Made by a program: the position numbers and the translations under genes. DNA of 64,000 bases from assembly GCF_026393345.1 (NCBI RefSeq), contig NZ_JAPLAI010000052.1, positions 62,001 to 126,000 on the forward strand, given 5' to 3'. Shown piece after piece: positions 24,779 to 34,890 of the stretch. The notes under the pieces were generated by a model that was not told the DNA's origin, ran no database searches, and was given only the letters and a program-made list of their open reading frames with translations. The DNA is from Microbacterium sp. (lineage in GTDB: Bacteria; Actinomycetota; Actinomycetes; Actinomycetales; Microbacteriaceae). Numbering within the stretch: position 1 is the stretch's first letter; each line of letters opens with the position of its first letter.

Positions 24779-25011
24779 TGGCGCGCGTGCGGTACTTCGC
24801 CGCCGCCGAGGAACTCGCCGGCCGCGCCGAGGAGACCCGGGCCGAGGCGACGCTCGGCGACCTCCGCACCGCGCTCGCGACCGAACGCCCCGGGCTCGGC
24901 GGCATCCTTCCCCGCTGCGCCGTGCTGGTGGAGGGCTCGCGCGTCGACGACGACACCGTCCTCACCGATGACACCCTGGTGGACGTGCTGCCGCCGTTCG
25001 CCGGCGGCTGA
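24778..25011 (+). CDS. moaD: MoaD, molybdopterin synthase sulfur carrier
   Basis: 77 residues with the ubiquitin-like fold pattern ARVRYFAAAEELAG, DDDTVLTDDTLVDVLPPFAGG. It ends in the GG required for adenylation by MoeB and thiocarboxylation. It works with MoaE to make molybdopterin. The start overlaps the stop of the DUF6457-like gene (TGATG). Confidence 0.92.
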   Translation: MARVRYFAAAEELAGRAEETRAEATLGDLRTALATERPGLGGILPRCAVLVEGSRVDDDTVLTDDTLVDVLPPFAGG

Positions 25012-25033
25012 GCGCCGCGCGACCCGGCGACGC

Positions 25034-25102
25034 CGAGACCACATCCGTCCGCCCAGACCACATCCGATCCGATGTGGTCTCGCGCAACGGATGTGGTCTC
25101 GC
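25034..25102. repeat. Inverted array at the moaD/moaE convergent junction
   Basis: Forward words CGAGACCACATCCG (25034-25047) and AGACCACATCCG (25055-25066), then reverse words GATGTGGTCTCGCG (25071-25084) and GATGTGGTCTCGCG (25090-25103), with a step of about 19 bp on both sides. The two-plus-two dyad could fold as one long hairpin and serve as a two-way terminator. Confidence 0.75.
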
Positions 25103-25128
25103 GGACGTGAACCCGCGCGGACCGCGGG

Positions 25129-25554
25129 TCAGCCGCCGAGACCCTTCCACGCCGTGGTGCCGTCGGACTCCACCTGACGTTTCCACACCGGCAGCTCGCG
25201 CTTGATCGCCTCGATCACCTCACGGCACACGGTGAACGCTTCGTCGCGGTGCCCGCTGGCGACCGCGATGACGACCGCGGCATCCCCCACCTCGAGACGT
25301 CCGATCCGGTGGCTGACCGCGACGATCGCGCCGGTCTCGCCGATGGCGCGTTCCGTCAGGGCGCGGAGCCCCGCTTCCGCATCCGGGTGGGCGGAGTATT
25401 CCAGCGCGACGACGGTGGTCGCCGCGTCCGGGTCGTTGTCGCGCACCCGCCCGAGGAACGTGGTGACGGCACCGGATGCGGCATCATCGACCGCCTGCAG
25501 ATGTGCGTCGAGATTGAGCGGCTCGGTCGTGACACGGGCGAGGGCGACGGGCAT
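25129..25554 (-). CDS. moaE: MoaE, molybdopterin synthase catalytic subunit
   Basis: 141 residues. GAVTTFLGRVRDND, VVALEYSAHPDAE, SHRIGRLEVGDAAVVIAVAS and the catalytic-lysine region PVWKRQVESDGTTAWKG are diagnostic. It transfers two sulfurs from MoaD thiocarboxylate to cyclic pyranopterin monophosphate. The start overlaps the mogA stop (TGATG). The operon mogA-moaE converges on mobA-moaD. Confidence 0.95.
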   Translation of the reverse strand: MPVALARVTTEPLNLDAHLQAVDDAASGAVTTFLGRVRDNDPDAATTVVALEYSAHPDAEAGLRALTERAIGETGAIVAVSHRIGRLEVGDAAVVIAVASGHRDEAFTVCREVIEAIKRELPVWKRQVESDGTTAWKGLGG

Positions 25555-26027
25555 CAGTGGTCCCCTCCGGCCAGCTGGTCGATGACGTGCGCGGCGACCG
25601 AGAGGACGATCGGAAGGCCGTCGGCGACCGCGGCGGGCTTCCCCGGCAGGTTCACGATGAGCGCGGCGCCGGCGACACCGGCGAGTCCGCGGGTGAGCAT
25701 GCCGGCCGGCTTTTCGGCCGCGCCCTGGCGGCGCAGCTCCTCGGCAATTCCCGGCAGGAGCCGGTCGAGCACCCGCGCCGTCCCCTCGGGGGTCTCGTCG
25801 CGCGGGGAGACGCCGGTCCCCCCGGTCGTGATGATCAGCCGCGCCCCGTCGGCGAGGTGAGCCCGGAGCACCTGCTCGACGCTGTCCGCGCCGTCGGGCA
25901 CCACCACCGCGTCGGCGCAGTCCCAGCCGGCGTCGCGCAGCAGCCCCACACCGATGGGCCCCGACTGGTCATCGCGCGCACCGGCCGAAGCCCGGTCCGA
26001 CACCGTGATCACCACTGCCCGCCGCAT
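25554..26027 (-). CDS. mogA: MogA/MoaB-type molybdopterin adenylyltransferase
   Basis: 157 residues. VVITVSDRASAGARDDQSGP, RLIITTGGTGVSPRDETPE (TGGTG loop) and NLPGKPAAVADGLPIVL mark the MoCF-biosynthesis domain. It adenylates molybdopterin before molybdenum insertion by MoeA. TAGGCT lies exactly 6 nt upstream of the ATG, so a leaderless mRNA is likely. It is first in the mogA-moaE operon. Confidence 0.92.
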   Translation of the reverse strand: MRRAVVITVSDRASAGARDDQSGPIGVGLLRDAGWDCADAVVVPDGADSVEQVLRAHLADGARLIITTGGTGVSPRDETPEGTARVLDRLLPGIAEELRRQGAAEKPAGMLTRGLAGVAGAALIVNLPGKPAAVADGLPIVLSVAAHVIDQLAGGDH

Positions 26028-26036
26028 TCCCTCAGC

Positions 26037-27611
26037 CTATTGCCCGCGCTCGTCTCGGGGCCTGTCCGGCGAGCTGTGGGCGACCGCGGTGCTCTCCGCC
26101 GTCGCGGTGATCCGTGCGGCCATCCCGGGAAAGATCAGCGCATGGAACGGGAGAACGAGCAGCCAGTAGGCACGACCGGCGAGCCCACGGGGGAAGAACA
26201 CTGCCCGCTGCTCGTATCGGGTGCCGTCGCCGTCGGCGACAGCGCCGAGCTCGAGCCATGCCAGCCCCGGCACCCTCATCTCGGCCCGCAGTCGCAGCAT
26301 CCGTCCGGGTTCCACCGCCTCGACCCGCCAGAAGTCGATGGCGTCGCCCACGGCGGCCGAGGTGCGGCTCCGCCGACCGCGGCGGAGGCCCACACCCCCG
26401 ACGAGCCGATCCATCCAGCCGCGCACCGCCCACAGCAACGGTGTCGAGTACCAGCCGTTCTGCCCGCCGATCCCGATGATGACCCGCCACACGTCTTCCA
26501 CGGATGCGGTGGTGTGCACGGTGCGGGTGTCGGTGAACACCGTCCGTCCCGACCAATCCGGATCGCTCGGCAGCGGGTCGCTCGGGAGCCCCGAGACCTC
26601 GGCGTCCTGCCAGCTCGTCTCCACCGCGTCGGCGCCGACCCGACCGAGTGCCAGCTGCACCGACCGGCGGTACGGCGTGAGACCGCCCTCGGGCCGCGGG
26701 ATGAGGTCGTCGACGGCGCGGTCCTTGACCACGCACTCATTCTCGAGCGACGCGATGAGGGGGCGGGCGATCGCCCGCGGCACCGGGGTGACGAGGTTCA
26801 CCCAGTGTGAGGCGAGACCGGGCGTGAGGACGGGCAGCGAGGCGATCGCGCGCTGTCGCAGACCCGCCTCCAGCGCGTACCCGTTCATCATCTGCCCATA
26901 GCGGAGCACGTCCGGCCCGCCGATGTCGACGGCGCGGTTCGCGTCGGCGGGGACCCGCGCGGCGCCCAGCAGGTAGTGCAGCACGTCGCGGACCGCGATC
27001 GGCTGAATGCGGTTTCGCACCCAACGCGGCGCCGGCATGTACGGCAGCACCTCGGTGAGGTGCCGCACCATCTCGAACGACGCAGAACCCGATCCGATGA
27101 CCACTCCGGCCTGCAGCACCAGCGTGGGCACCCCGCTGCCGAGGAACACCTCGCCCACCTCCACGCGGGAGCGCAGATGCGGCGACAGCGGAACGTCCGT
27201 CGGATGCAGGCCGCCGAGGTAGACGATCCGGGCCACGGATGCGGTGGCGGCGGCCTCCGCGACCCTGTGCGCGGCACGAAGGTCCGCGGCCTCGAAATCC
27301 TTCCCCGCGCCCATGGAGTGGACGAGGTAGTAGAGGACGTCGACGTCGGCTGTCGCGCGCGCCAGCGCCTCGCGGTCGTCCGCGGATCCCTCGACTACTT
27401 CGACGTCGTCGCTCCAGGCGAATCCGCTGACGCGGGCGGCGTTGCGGGCCAGCACGCGCACCCGGTAGCCGGCGGCCACGAGTCGCGGCGTGAGGCGCCC
27501 GCCGATGTACCCGGTCGCGCCGATCACGAGGGCGCGCGGTGTGGTGCCGTCCTCCCGCGGTGCGGCACGGAGGGCGGGCTCGGTGCCGATGGGAGCGCTG
27601 AGGGAGGTCAT
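26037..27611 (-). CDS. NAD(P)-binding SDR-type protein with DUF2867 domain
   Basis: 524 residues. The N-terminal atypical SDR domain (about 25-290) has ALVIGATGYIGGRLTPRL (GxxGxxG), VDVLYYLVHSMG and RIVYLGGLHPT. The C-terminal domain (about 350-500) looks like DUF2867: DTRTVHTTASVEDVWRVI, GGQNGWYSTPLLWAVRGWMDR, FWRVEAVEPGRMLRLRAEM. The substrate is unknown; the second half has a START-like character. TAACGT lies 6 nt upstream of the ATG. It sits between mogA and the molybdoenzyme but carries no Mo-related motif. Confidence 0.85.
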   Translation of the reverse strand: MTSLSAPIGTEPALRAAPREDGTTPRALVIGATGYIGGRLTPRLVAAGYRVRVLARNAARVSGFAWSDDVEVVEGSADDREALARATADVDVLYYLVHSMGAGKDFEAADLRAAHRVAEAAATASVARIVYLGGLHPTDVPLSPHLRSRVEVGEVFLGSGVPTLVLQAGVVIGSGSASFEMVRHLTEVLPYMPAPRWVRNRIQPIAVRDVLHYLLGAARVPADANRAVDIGGPDVLRYGQMMNGYALEAGLRQRAIASLPVLTPGLASHWVNLVTPVPRAIARPLIASLENECVVKDRAVDDLIPRPEGGLTPYRRSVQLALGRVGADAVETSWQDAEVSGLPSDPLPSDPDWSGRTVFTDTRTVHTTASVEDVWRVIIGIGGQNGWYSTPLLWAVRGWMDRLVGGVGLRRGRRSRTSAAVGDAIDFWRVEAVEPGRMLRLRAEMRVPGLAWLELGAVADGDGTRYEQRAVFFPRGLAGRAYWLLVLPFHALIFPGMAARITATAESTAVAHSSPDRPRDERGQ

Positions 27612-27684
27612 CCGGCAACGTTAGGCGGCGCCGCCCCGACCTGCCCCGGCCTTGCGGCACCGGCCTGGCCGGGGTAGCGCGCGC

Positions 27685-30114
<2,430 letters not shown>

Positions 30115-30228
30115 ACCTCGATCGTAGGCCCGACGCGGGGCGCGCACGGCCGTCCTTTCTCGGAACGGAAAGGCGGATCGTGCAGGCGCCGTGAGTGTGC
30201 GGCGCAGGACCCGCGGCCGCCTCCGGGG

Positions 30229-30882
30229 TCAGGCGGATGCGCGGGTCACCGGTTCGGCCCGCGATCGTGGTTCGGTGCGGAGCCTTGCCGCGAACAGCGC
30301 GGCCACCAGGAGCACCGCGGCCACGCCGACGAGGGTGCCGCCCAGTGTGTCGCTGGCCCAGTGGGCATGCAGGTAGGTGCGGCTGAACGCCATCAGGACG
30401 ACCCACACGGCGCCGACGACCGCCACCCATGCTCGGGGGAACAGGATGAGCGCCACGACCGCGAGTGTCGCCGCATTGGCGGTGTGCCCGGAGGGGAACG
30501 AGCCGTAGTCGCTGATCACAATGATGTCCTCCGGCCGCGCGCGCCCGAAGAGGTGCTTGAGGACCTGGACCAGCGCGGCGCTCAGGATTTGCGTGACGAC
30601 GAGGAACAGTGCGCCCCACGGACGCCGGAGAAGGAGGAGCAGGACGGCGCCGACCGCGGTGATGACGACACTCGCCCACACGCCGCCGACCACTCCCATC
30701 GCGAGCGAGAAGCTCACAACGACCGGCACACGCCATTGCGCGAGCAGCACGTTCCACCACGAGTCCACGGTGAACGGGGTGTCGCCGCGCAGCAGCACCC
30801 ACAGTCCCAGACCGCACGCCAGCGCGAGGAACACGAATCCCGCGATCAACAGGCGGGAGACGGGCACGCGCGAGAGTTCCAT
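30229..30882 (-). CDS. PAP2-superfamily phosphatase, membrane-bound
   Basis: 217 residues, about six membrane helices. The three catalytic motifs are KHLFGRARP (KxxxxxxRP), PSGHT (in YGSFPSGHTANAA) and SRTYLHAHWASD (SRxxxxxHxxxD). It probably dephosphorylates lipid phosphates such as undecaprenyl pyrophosphate or phosphatidate at the outer membrane face. It is downstream of, and codirectional with, the MFS transporter gene (35-bp gap). Confidence 0.9.
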   Translation of the reverse strand: MELSRVPVSRLLIAGFVFLALACGLGLWVLLRGDTPFTVDSWWNVLLAQWRVPVVVSFSLAMGVVGGVWASVVITAVGAVLLLLLRRPWGALFLVVTQILSAALVQVLKHLFGRARPEDIIVISDYGSFPSGHTANAATLAVVALILFPRAWVAVVGAVWVVLMAFSRTYLHAHWASDTLGGTLVGVAAVLLVAALFAARLRTEPRSRAEPVTRASA

Positions 30883-30917
30883 CGACCCATTCTGCGGGGT
30901 CGGAGTTGGAGCGGGGA

Positions 30918-32147
30918 TCAGGGTGTGAGCAACTCCACGGTGCGCGGCCGCACGACGAACCACAGGGAGGCCACGGCGATGACCGAGCATCCGACCATGA
31001 CCGAGGCCATGGTGGTGGCGGTGATGCCGGCATCCTTCGCGATCCACCCGACCAGCGGCGAGATCACGCCGGCCACTCCGAAGTTCGTCGCTCCGATGAT
31101 CGACTGCGCTGTGCCTGCGGCACTCCCGTGGCGGTCGAGCGCGAGCACCTGCACGCAGGGGAAGGTGAACCCGGCCGCCGTCATGAAGACGAACAGCGGC
31201 ACGACGGTGCCCCACAGGCCCCAGCCCAGCTGGTCGGTGACGACGATCGCCGCGGCCGAAATCAGGAGCGCCGCGGTGGAGAATGCCAAGACCCACTGCG
31301 GGCCGAACCGCGCCGCGAGACGAGCGGCGAGCTGCGTGCCCACCGCGACACCCACCGAGTTCGCCGCGAACAGCAGGCCGTATTGCTGGGCGTCGAAGCC
31401 GTAGGTGTCCTGGAACAGGAACGACGACGCCGACAGGTACGAGAACAGCCCGGAGAAGCTCATCCCGCCGATGATGAGCACGCCCACGAAGACGCGGTCA
31501 CCGAACACCTGCCGATACCGCTGCCCCACCGTGGTGGTGCCGCGATCTCGGCGCCGGGCCTTGGGCAGCGTCTCGGGCAGCAGGAACAGCGAGCAGACGA
31601 GCATGACGGCGCCGTAAACGGCGAGCACGATGAAGATACCCCGCCATGGCATGACGCCCAGCAGCCACGACCCGACCAGGGGTGCGAGCACGGGGGCGAC
31701 ACCGGAGACGAGCGCGAGCCGCGACAGCATGACGACGAGGCGCTTGCCGCCGAAGAGGTCGCGGACGATGGCCGCGGCGACCACACCGCCCGCGGCCGCC
31801 CCCGCGCCCATGAGCACCCGTGCACCGCCGAGCAGCAGCAGGTCGGGCGCGAGTGCTGCGGCGGTGCTCGCGACCACATGCACCGCCGTGACGATGAGCA
31901 GGGGCAGGCGGCGACCGACCTTGTCGCTGAGCGGGCCCACGATGAGCTGGCCCACCGCGAACCCGATCATGGTGCCGGTGAGGGTCAGCTGAATCGCGGC
32001 GGCCGTGGTGTCGAAGTCCTGTTCCAGCGTCGGGAACGCCGGCAGGTACAGATCGATCGTGAAGGGACCGAGCGCGGTGAGCGCACCGAGCAGCAGCACA
32101 TAGACGAGCCGGCGCTTGGCCGACAAGGCATCGCCGGGATGCAGCAT
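30918..32147 (-). CDS. Bcr/CflA-type multidrug MFS transporter
   Basis: 409 residues with 12 predicted helices. KRRLVYVLLLGALTALGPFTIDLYLPAFP is the classic Bcr/CflA opening. IVGPLSDKVGRRLPLLI (motif A, GPxSDxxGRR) and ARVLMGAGAAAGGVVAAAIVRDLF (motif C region) follow. It exports drugs or dipeptides by proton antiport. I placed the start at MLHPGDALSAKRR. A longer reading into 32160-32360 would give a repetitive TGSVRTA peptide that reflects a DNA repeat. No clear ribosome site precedes this ATG, so the start is the weak point. Confidence 0.85.
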   Translation of the reverse strand: MLHPGDALSAKRRLVYVLLLGALTALGPFTIDLYLPAFPTLEQDFDTTAAAIQLTLTGTMIGFAVGQLIVGPLSDKVGRRLPLLIVTAVHVVASTAAALAPDLLLLGGARVLMGAGAAAGGVVAAAIVRDLFGGKRLVVMLSRLALVSGVAPVLAPLVGSWLLGVMPWRGIFIVLAVYGAVMLVCSLFLLPETLPKARRRDRGTTTVGQRYRQVFGDRVFVGVLIIGGMSFSGLFSYLSASSFLFQDTYGFDAQQYGLLFAANSVGVAVGTQLAARLAARFGPQWVLAFSTAALLISAAAIVVTDQLGWGLWGTVVPLFVFMTAAGFTFPCVQVLALDRHGSAAGTAQSIIGATNFGVAGVISPLVGWIAKDAGITATTMASVMVGCSVIAVASLWFVVRPRTVELLTP

Positions 32148-32209
32148 GATCGGCGCCGTGCGCGGGTTCGGTCCGAGAGTCCGGATCGCCCCCGTCGGGG
32201 TGCGAGGAA

Positions 32210-32272
32210 TGCGGACGGATCCGGTGGCGGTGCGGACGGACCCGGTCGCGGTGCGGACGGATCCGGTCTCGG
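32210..32272. repeat. Three tandem 21-bp repeats
   Basis: TGCGGACGGATCCGGT-type units start at 32210, 32231 and 32252. The 21-bp period keeps a reading frame, so the sequence reads as TGSVRTA repeats upstream of the MFS gene. The rest of the 346-bp gap 32148-32494 holds only this array and the terminator at 32413-32457. Confidence 0.7.
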
Positions 32273-32412
32273 CGTCTGCGGGGGTGTTTTCGTGCACGGG
32301 CGACCACTTCGAAATTCGGGGGGCGGAGCCCTCTCGAAACGATTCGGAGGGACCGATCAATGGTAGCGGATCCCGATCCCGGTCACGCCGACGCTTCCCG
32401 CCGAAACGGGTT

Positions 32413-32457
32413 CTGGGCCCCGAGCCGGTGGGGTTTACCCATCGGCTCGGGGCCCAG
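32413..32457 (-). terminator. Strong hairpin downstream of the sugar ABC operon
   Basis: A perfect 15-bp stem: CTGGGCCCCGAGCCG (32413-32427) pairs with CGGCTCGGGGCCCAG (32443-32457) around a 15-nt loop. It lies just after the last permease gene. There is no U-run, as is common in high-GC genomes. Confidence 0.75.
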
Positions 32458-32494
32458 ATGCCATCTGGCGGTCAGGCGAGGGGCGGGCGAGGGC

Positions 32495-33466
32495 TCAGCC
32501 CTTGGTCGCACCCGCCAGCAGGCCGCGAACGAAGAACCGCTGCAGCGCGAAGAACACGATCAACGGGACGATGATCGAGATGAACGCACCCGCCGACTGC
32601 AGGTACCACTGGTTGCCCCAGGTGCCCGACAGCGAGTTCAACGTCTGCGTCAGTGGCAGCGAGGACGACGGCGCGAAGATCGTCGCCACCAGCAGGTCGT
32701 TCCACACCCACAGGAACTGGAAGATGGCGAACGACGCGATGGCGGGCATCGCCAGCGGCAGGATCATCCGGAAGAAGATCTGGCCGTGGCCCGCCCCGTC
32801 GACACGCGCGGCCTCGATGAGTTCGCCCGGGATCTCCGAGATGAAGTTGTGCAGCAGGAAGATCGCGAGCGGCAGCGCGAAGATCGCGTGCGCGATCCAC
32901 ACCGTCGCGAAGCTGTGGTCGACGTCACGCAGACCGAAGCCCGGGAAGATGTTCATGTCGCCGATCGTGAGACCGCGCGAGAACATCGTCAGCAGCGGCA
33001 CGAGGGCCATCTGGATCGGAACGATCTGCAACGCGAACACCGCCACGAACGCGACGCCCCGGCCCCTGAACGGGATCCACGCGAAGGCGTAGGCCGCGAG
33101 CGCGGCGATCGCGATCGGGAACACCGTCGCGGGGATCGAGATCGCCAGCGAGTTGATGAACGACTGACCGAGGGTCAGGGACGTGCCGCCGGCCGTGAGG
33201 GCCTGGGCGTAGTTCTCGAGTGTGAAGCTCGGGTCGACGAAGACCGTCCACCACCCGGTCGAGGTCGAGTCTGCGCCGGGACGGAACGAGGTGACGAACA
33301 GTCCGAACGTCGGGATGGTCCACAGCACGGCTATGACGACCGCGGTGATCGTGGCGCCACGGGACGTGAGTCGCTTCTGCGCCTCACTCTCGCCCTTGCG
33401 TGTCCGGCGCGCCTCCTGCCGCTTGGACCCGCCGCCGAGCGTCGGAACAGTGTCGACGGTAGCCAT
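32495..33466 (-). CDS. Carbohydrate ABC transporter permease (MalG/AglG-like)
   Basis: 323 residues, six core helices after a basic cytoplasmic start. The EAA loop IPGELIEAARVDGAGHGQIFFRMILPLAMP contacts the ATPase. FGLFVTSFRPGADSTSTGWW resembles AglG-type permeases of alpha-glucoside importers. It ends RFFVRGLLAGATKG, a standard MalG-class end. The start overlaps the stop of the partner permease (TGATG). No ATPase gene is present, so a shared MsiK-type ATPase encoded elsewhere is probably used. Confidence 0.9.
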   Translation of the reverse strand: MATVDTVPTLGGGSKRQEARRTRKGESEAQKRLTSRGATITAVVIAVLWTIPTFGLFVTSFRPGADSTSTGWWTVFVDPSFTLENYAQALTAGGTSLTLGQSFINSLAISIPATVFPIAIAALAAYAFAWIPFRGRGVAFVAVFALQIVPIQMALVPLLTMFSRGLTIGDMNIFPGFGLRDVDHSFATVWIAHAIFALPLAIFLLHNFISEIPGELIEAARVDGAGHGQIFFRMILPLAMPAIASFAIFQFLWVWNDLLVATIFAPSSSLPLTQTLNSLSGTWGNQWYLQSAGAFISIIVPLIVFFALQRFFVRGLLAGATKG

Positions 33467-34806
33467 CAGCGGATCTCCTTCTGCTTACGCATCTGTCGCA
33501 CGTTGTAGATGATGAGCGGCAGCACGAAGATGAACAGCACGACTGCCAGCGCCGAGGAGTGCCCGTAGCTCTGGAACCGCTGCTGCTGGTTGACCATCTC
33601 GAAGGCGAGAACGGTCGAGTTGGAACGGCCACCGGTCATGACCGCGACGATGTCGTACACCTTCAGCGACGCGATGGTGATCGTCGTCAGCACGACGATG
33701 AGCGAGGAGCGGATGCCGGGAACCGTGACGTTGCGGAATCTCTCCCACGCATTCGCGCCGTCGAGCGATGCGGCTTCCAGCTGCTCGGTCGGCACTGCCT
33801 TGATCGCCGCCGAGAGGATGACCATCGCGAATCCGGTCTGGGTCCAGATGAACACCGCGAGCAGGGCGAAGGTGTTGATGAGCGGCTGCGCGTCGAGCCA
33901 GCTGACGGGTTCCGCACCGAACATGGTGAGGATCGCGTTCAGCAGACCGACCTGGTCGCCCTGGCGGTAGTCGTAGATGAACTTCCAGATGATGCCGGCG
34001 CCGACGAACGAGATCGCGTACGGCATGAAGACGAAGACCTTCAGCACCTTCTCACCGCGGGCACGGTCGATGAAGGCGGCGTAGGCCAAGCCGATGACGG
34101 TGGAGAAGAGCGGTGCGACCACCGCCCAGATGAGGGTGTTGATGACCGACCAGAACCCGTCCGGGTTGGTGAACGTCCAGACGTAGTTCTCGAACCAGAC
34201 GAAGTTGTCGCCGGTCTTGTCGTAGAACGACTTGATGATCGTCGAGATGGCCGGGTAGACCAGGCCGACCAGCAGCATCGCCGCTGCCGGGGCCAGGAAG
34301 ATGACGAGCTGGAAGGCGTATCCCGCACCGGCGCGGGCGCGGTAGTCCGCGAAGAAGAGCAGCGCGCCGGCGAACAGCGCGATGGCGACCACGTACACGA
34401 CAGCGTTCTGATACGGCCGCAGCAGCATGAACGCGATGATCGGGATGAGGATGCTGGCGCCGAGACGGAGCCAGAAGTAACCGCGTCCGGGCCGCGGGGC
34501 GAATTCGATGAGCACGAGGATCACGGCCACGAGCACGCCGAAGGCGATGATCACGATCGGAATCTGCAGCAGCGGGTTGAGACCGCCGAGCCAGACGAAG
34601 AATCCGTTGAGTGAGACCCCGATGGTGGTGGGCGACGCGTCGTCGTTACCCGTCCCCGTCAGGAGCAGTATCAGCATGGCGACGAGTCCGACCGCCGAGA
34701 TGACCGCGACGACCGCCGCGACTCGTTTGGCCGTCGCGGATTTCTGCCGCGGCACGGGTGCCGATGATGTGACCGGCGGCACGTCGGTCTTGGTGGGCGT
34801 GGACAT
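33466..34806 (-). CDS. Carbohydrate ABC transporter permease (MalF/AglF-like), extended
   Basis: 446 residues, longer than the usual 290-330. Residues about 1-155 contain extra hydrophobic segments (VAAVVAVISAVGLVAMLILLL, QIPIVIIAFGVLVAVILVLI, two more) before the normal permease core, which begins GAGYAFQLVIFLAPAAAMLL. The EAA loop is VPTEQLEAASLDGANAWERFRNVTVPGI. It pairs with the MalG-like permease to form the channel. GGGGAGG precedes the ATG. Confidence 0.9.
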   Translation of the reverse strand: MSTPTKTDVPPVTSSAPVPRQKSATAKRVAAVVAVISAVGLVAMLILLLTGTGNDDASPTTIGVSLNGFFVWLGGLNPLLQIPIVIIAFGVLVAVILVLIEFAPRPGRGYFWLRLGASILIPIIAFMLLRPYQNAVVYVVAIALFAGALLFFADYRARAGAGYAFQLVIFLAPAAAMLLVGLVYPAISTIIKSFYDKTGDNFVWFENYVWTFTNPDGFWSVINTLIWAVVAPLFSTVIGLAYAAFIDRARGEKVLKVFVFMPYAISFVGAGIIWKFIYDYRQGDQVGLLNAILTMFGAEPVSWLDAQPLINTFALLAVFIWTQTGFAMVILSAAIKAVPTEQLEAASLDGANAWERFRNVTVPGIRSSLIVVLTTITIASLKVYDIVAVMTGGRSNSTVLAFEMVNQQQRFQSYGHSSALAVVLFIFVLPLIIYNVRQMRKQKEIR

Positions 34807-34842
34807 GTCCTCCCCTATTCCCCTCGGTGGTTCTCGCGAGAG

Positions 34843-34876
34843 CGGTGGGGCCGCTCGTCACCGAGCGACCCCACCG
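34843..34876 (-). terminator. Hairpin between binding-protein and permease genes
   Basis: CGGTGGGGCCGCTCG pairs with CGAGCGACCCCACCG around a short loop, with one mismatch. Placed between the solute-binding protein gene and the first permease, it probably acts as a partial terminator or RNA stabiliser that keeps binding protein in excess, a common arrangement in sugar importers. Confidence 0.6.
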
Positions 34877-34890
34877 ATCTTGTCAGCTGA

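Noticed and set aside
24307..25011. Long frame starting inside mobA and ending at moaD
   Set aside because: Only the last 77 codons look like protein (MoaD). The rest is out of frame with mobA and Arg/Pro-rich.
32148..32360. N-terminal extension of the Bcr/CflA transporter with TGSVRTA repeats
   Set aside because: The start would be TTG without a ribosome site, the peptide mirrors a 21-bp DNA repeat, and the family begins at the KRRLVYV segment.
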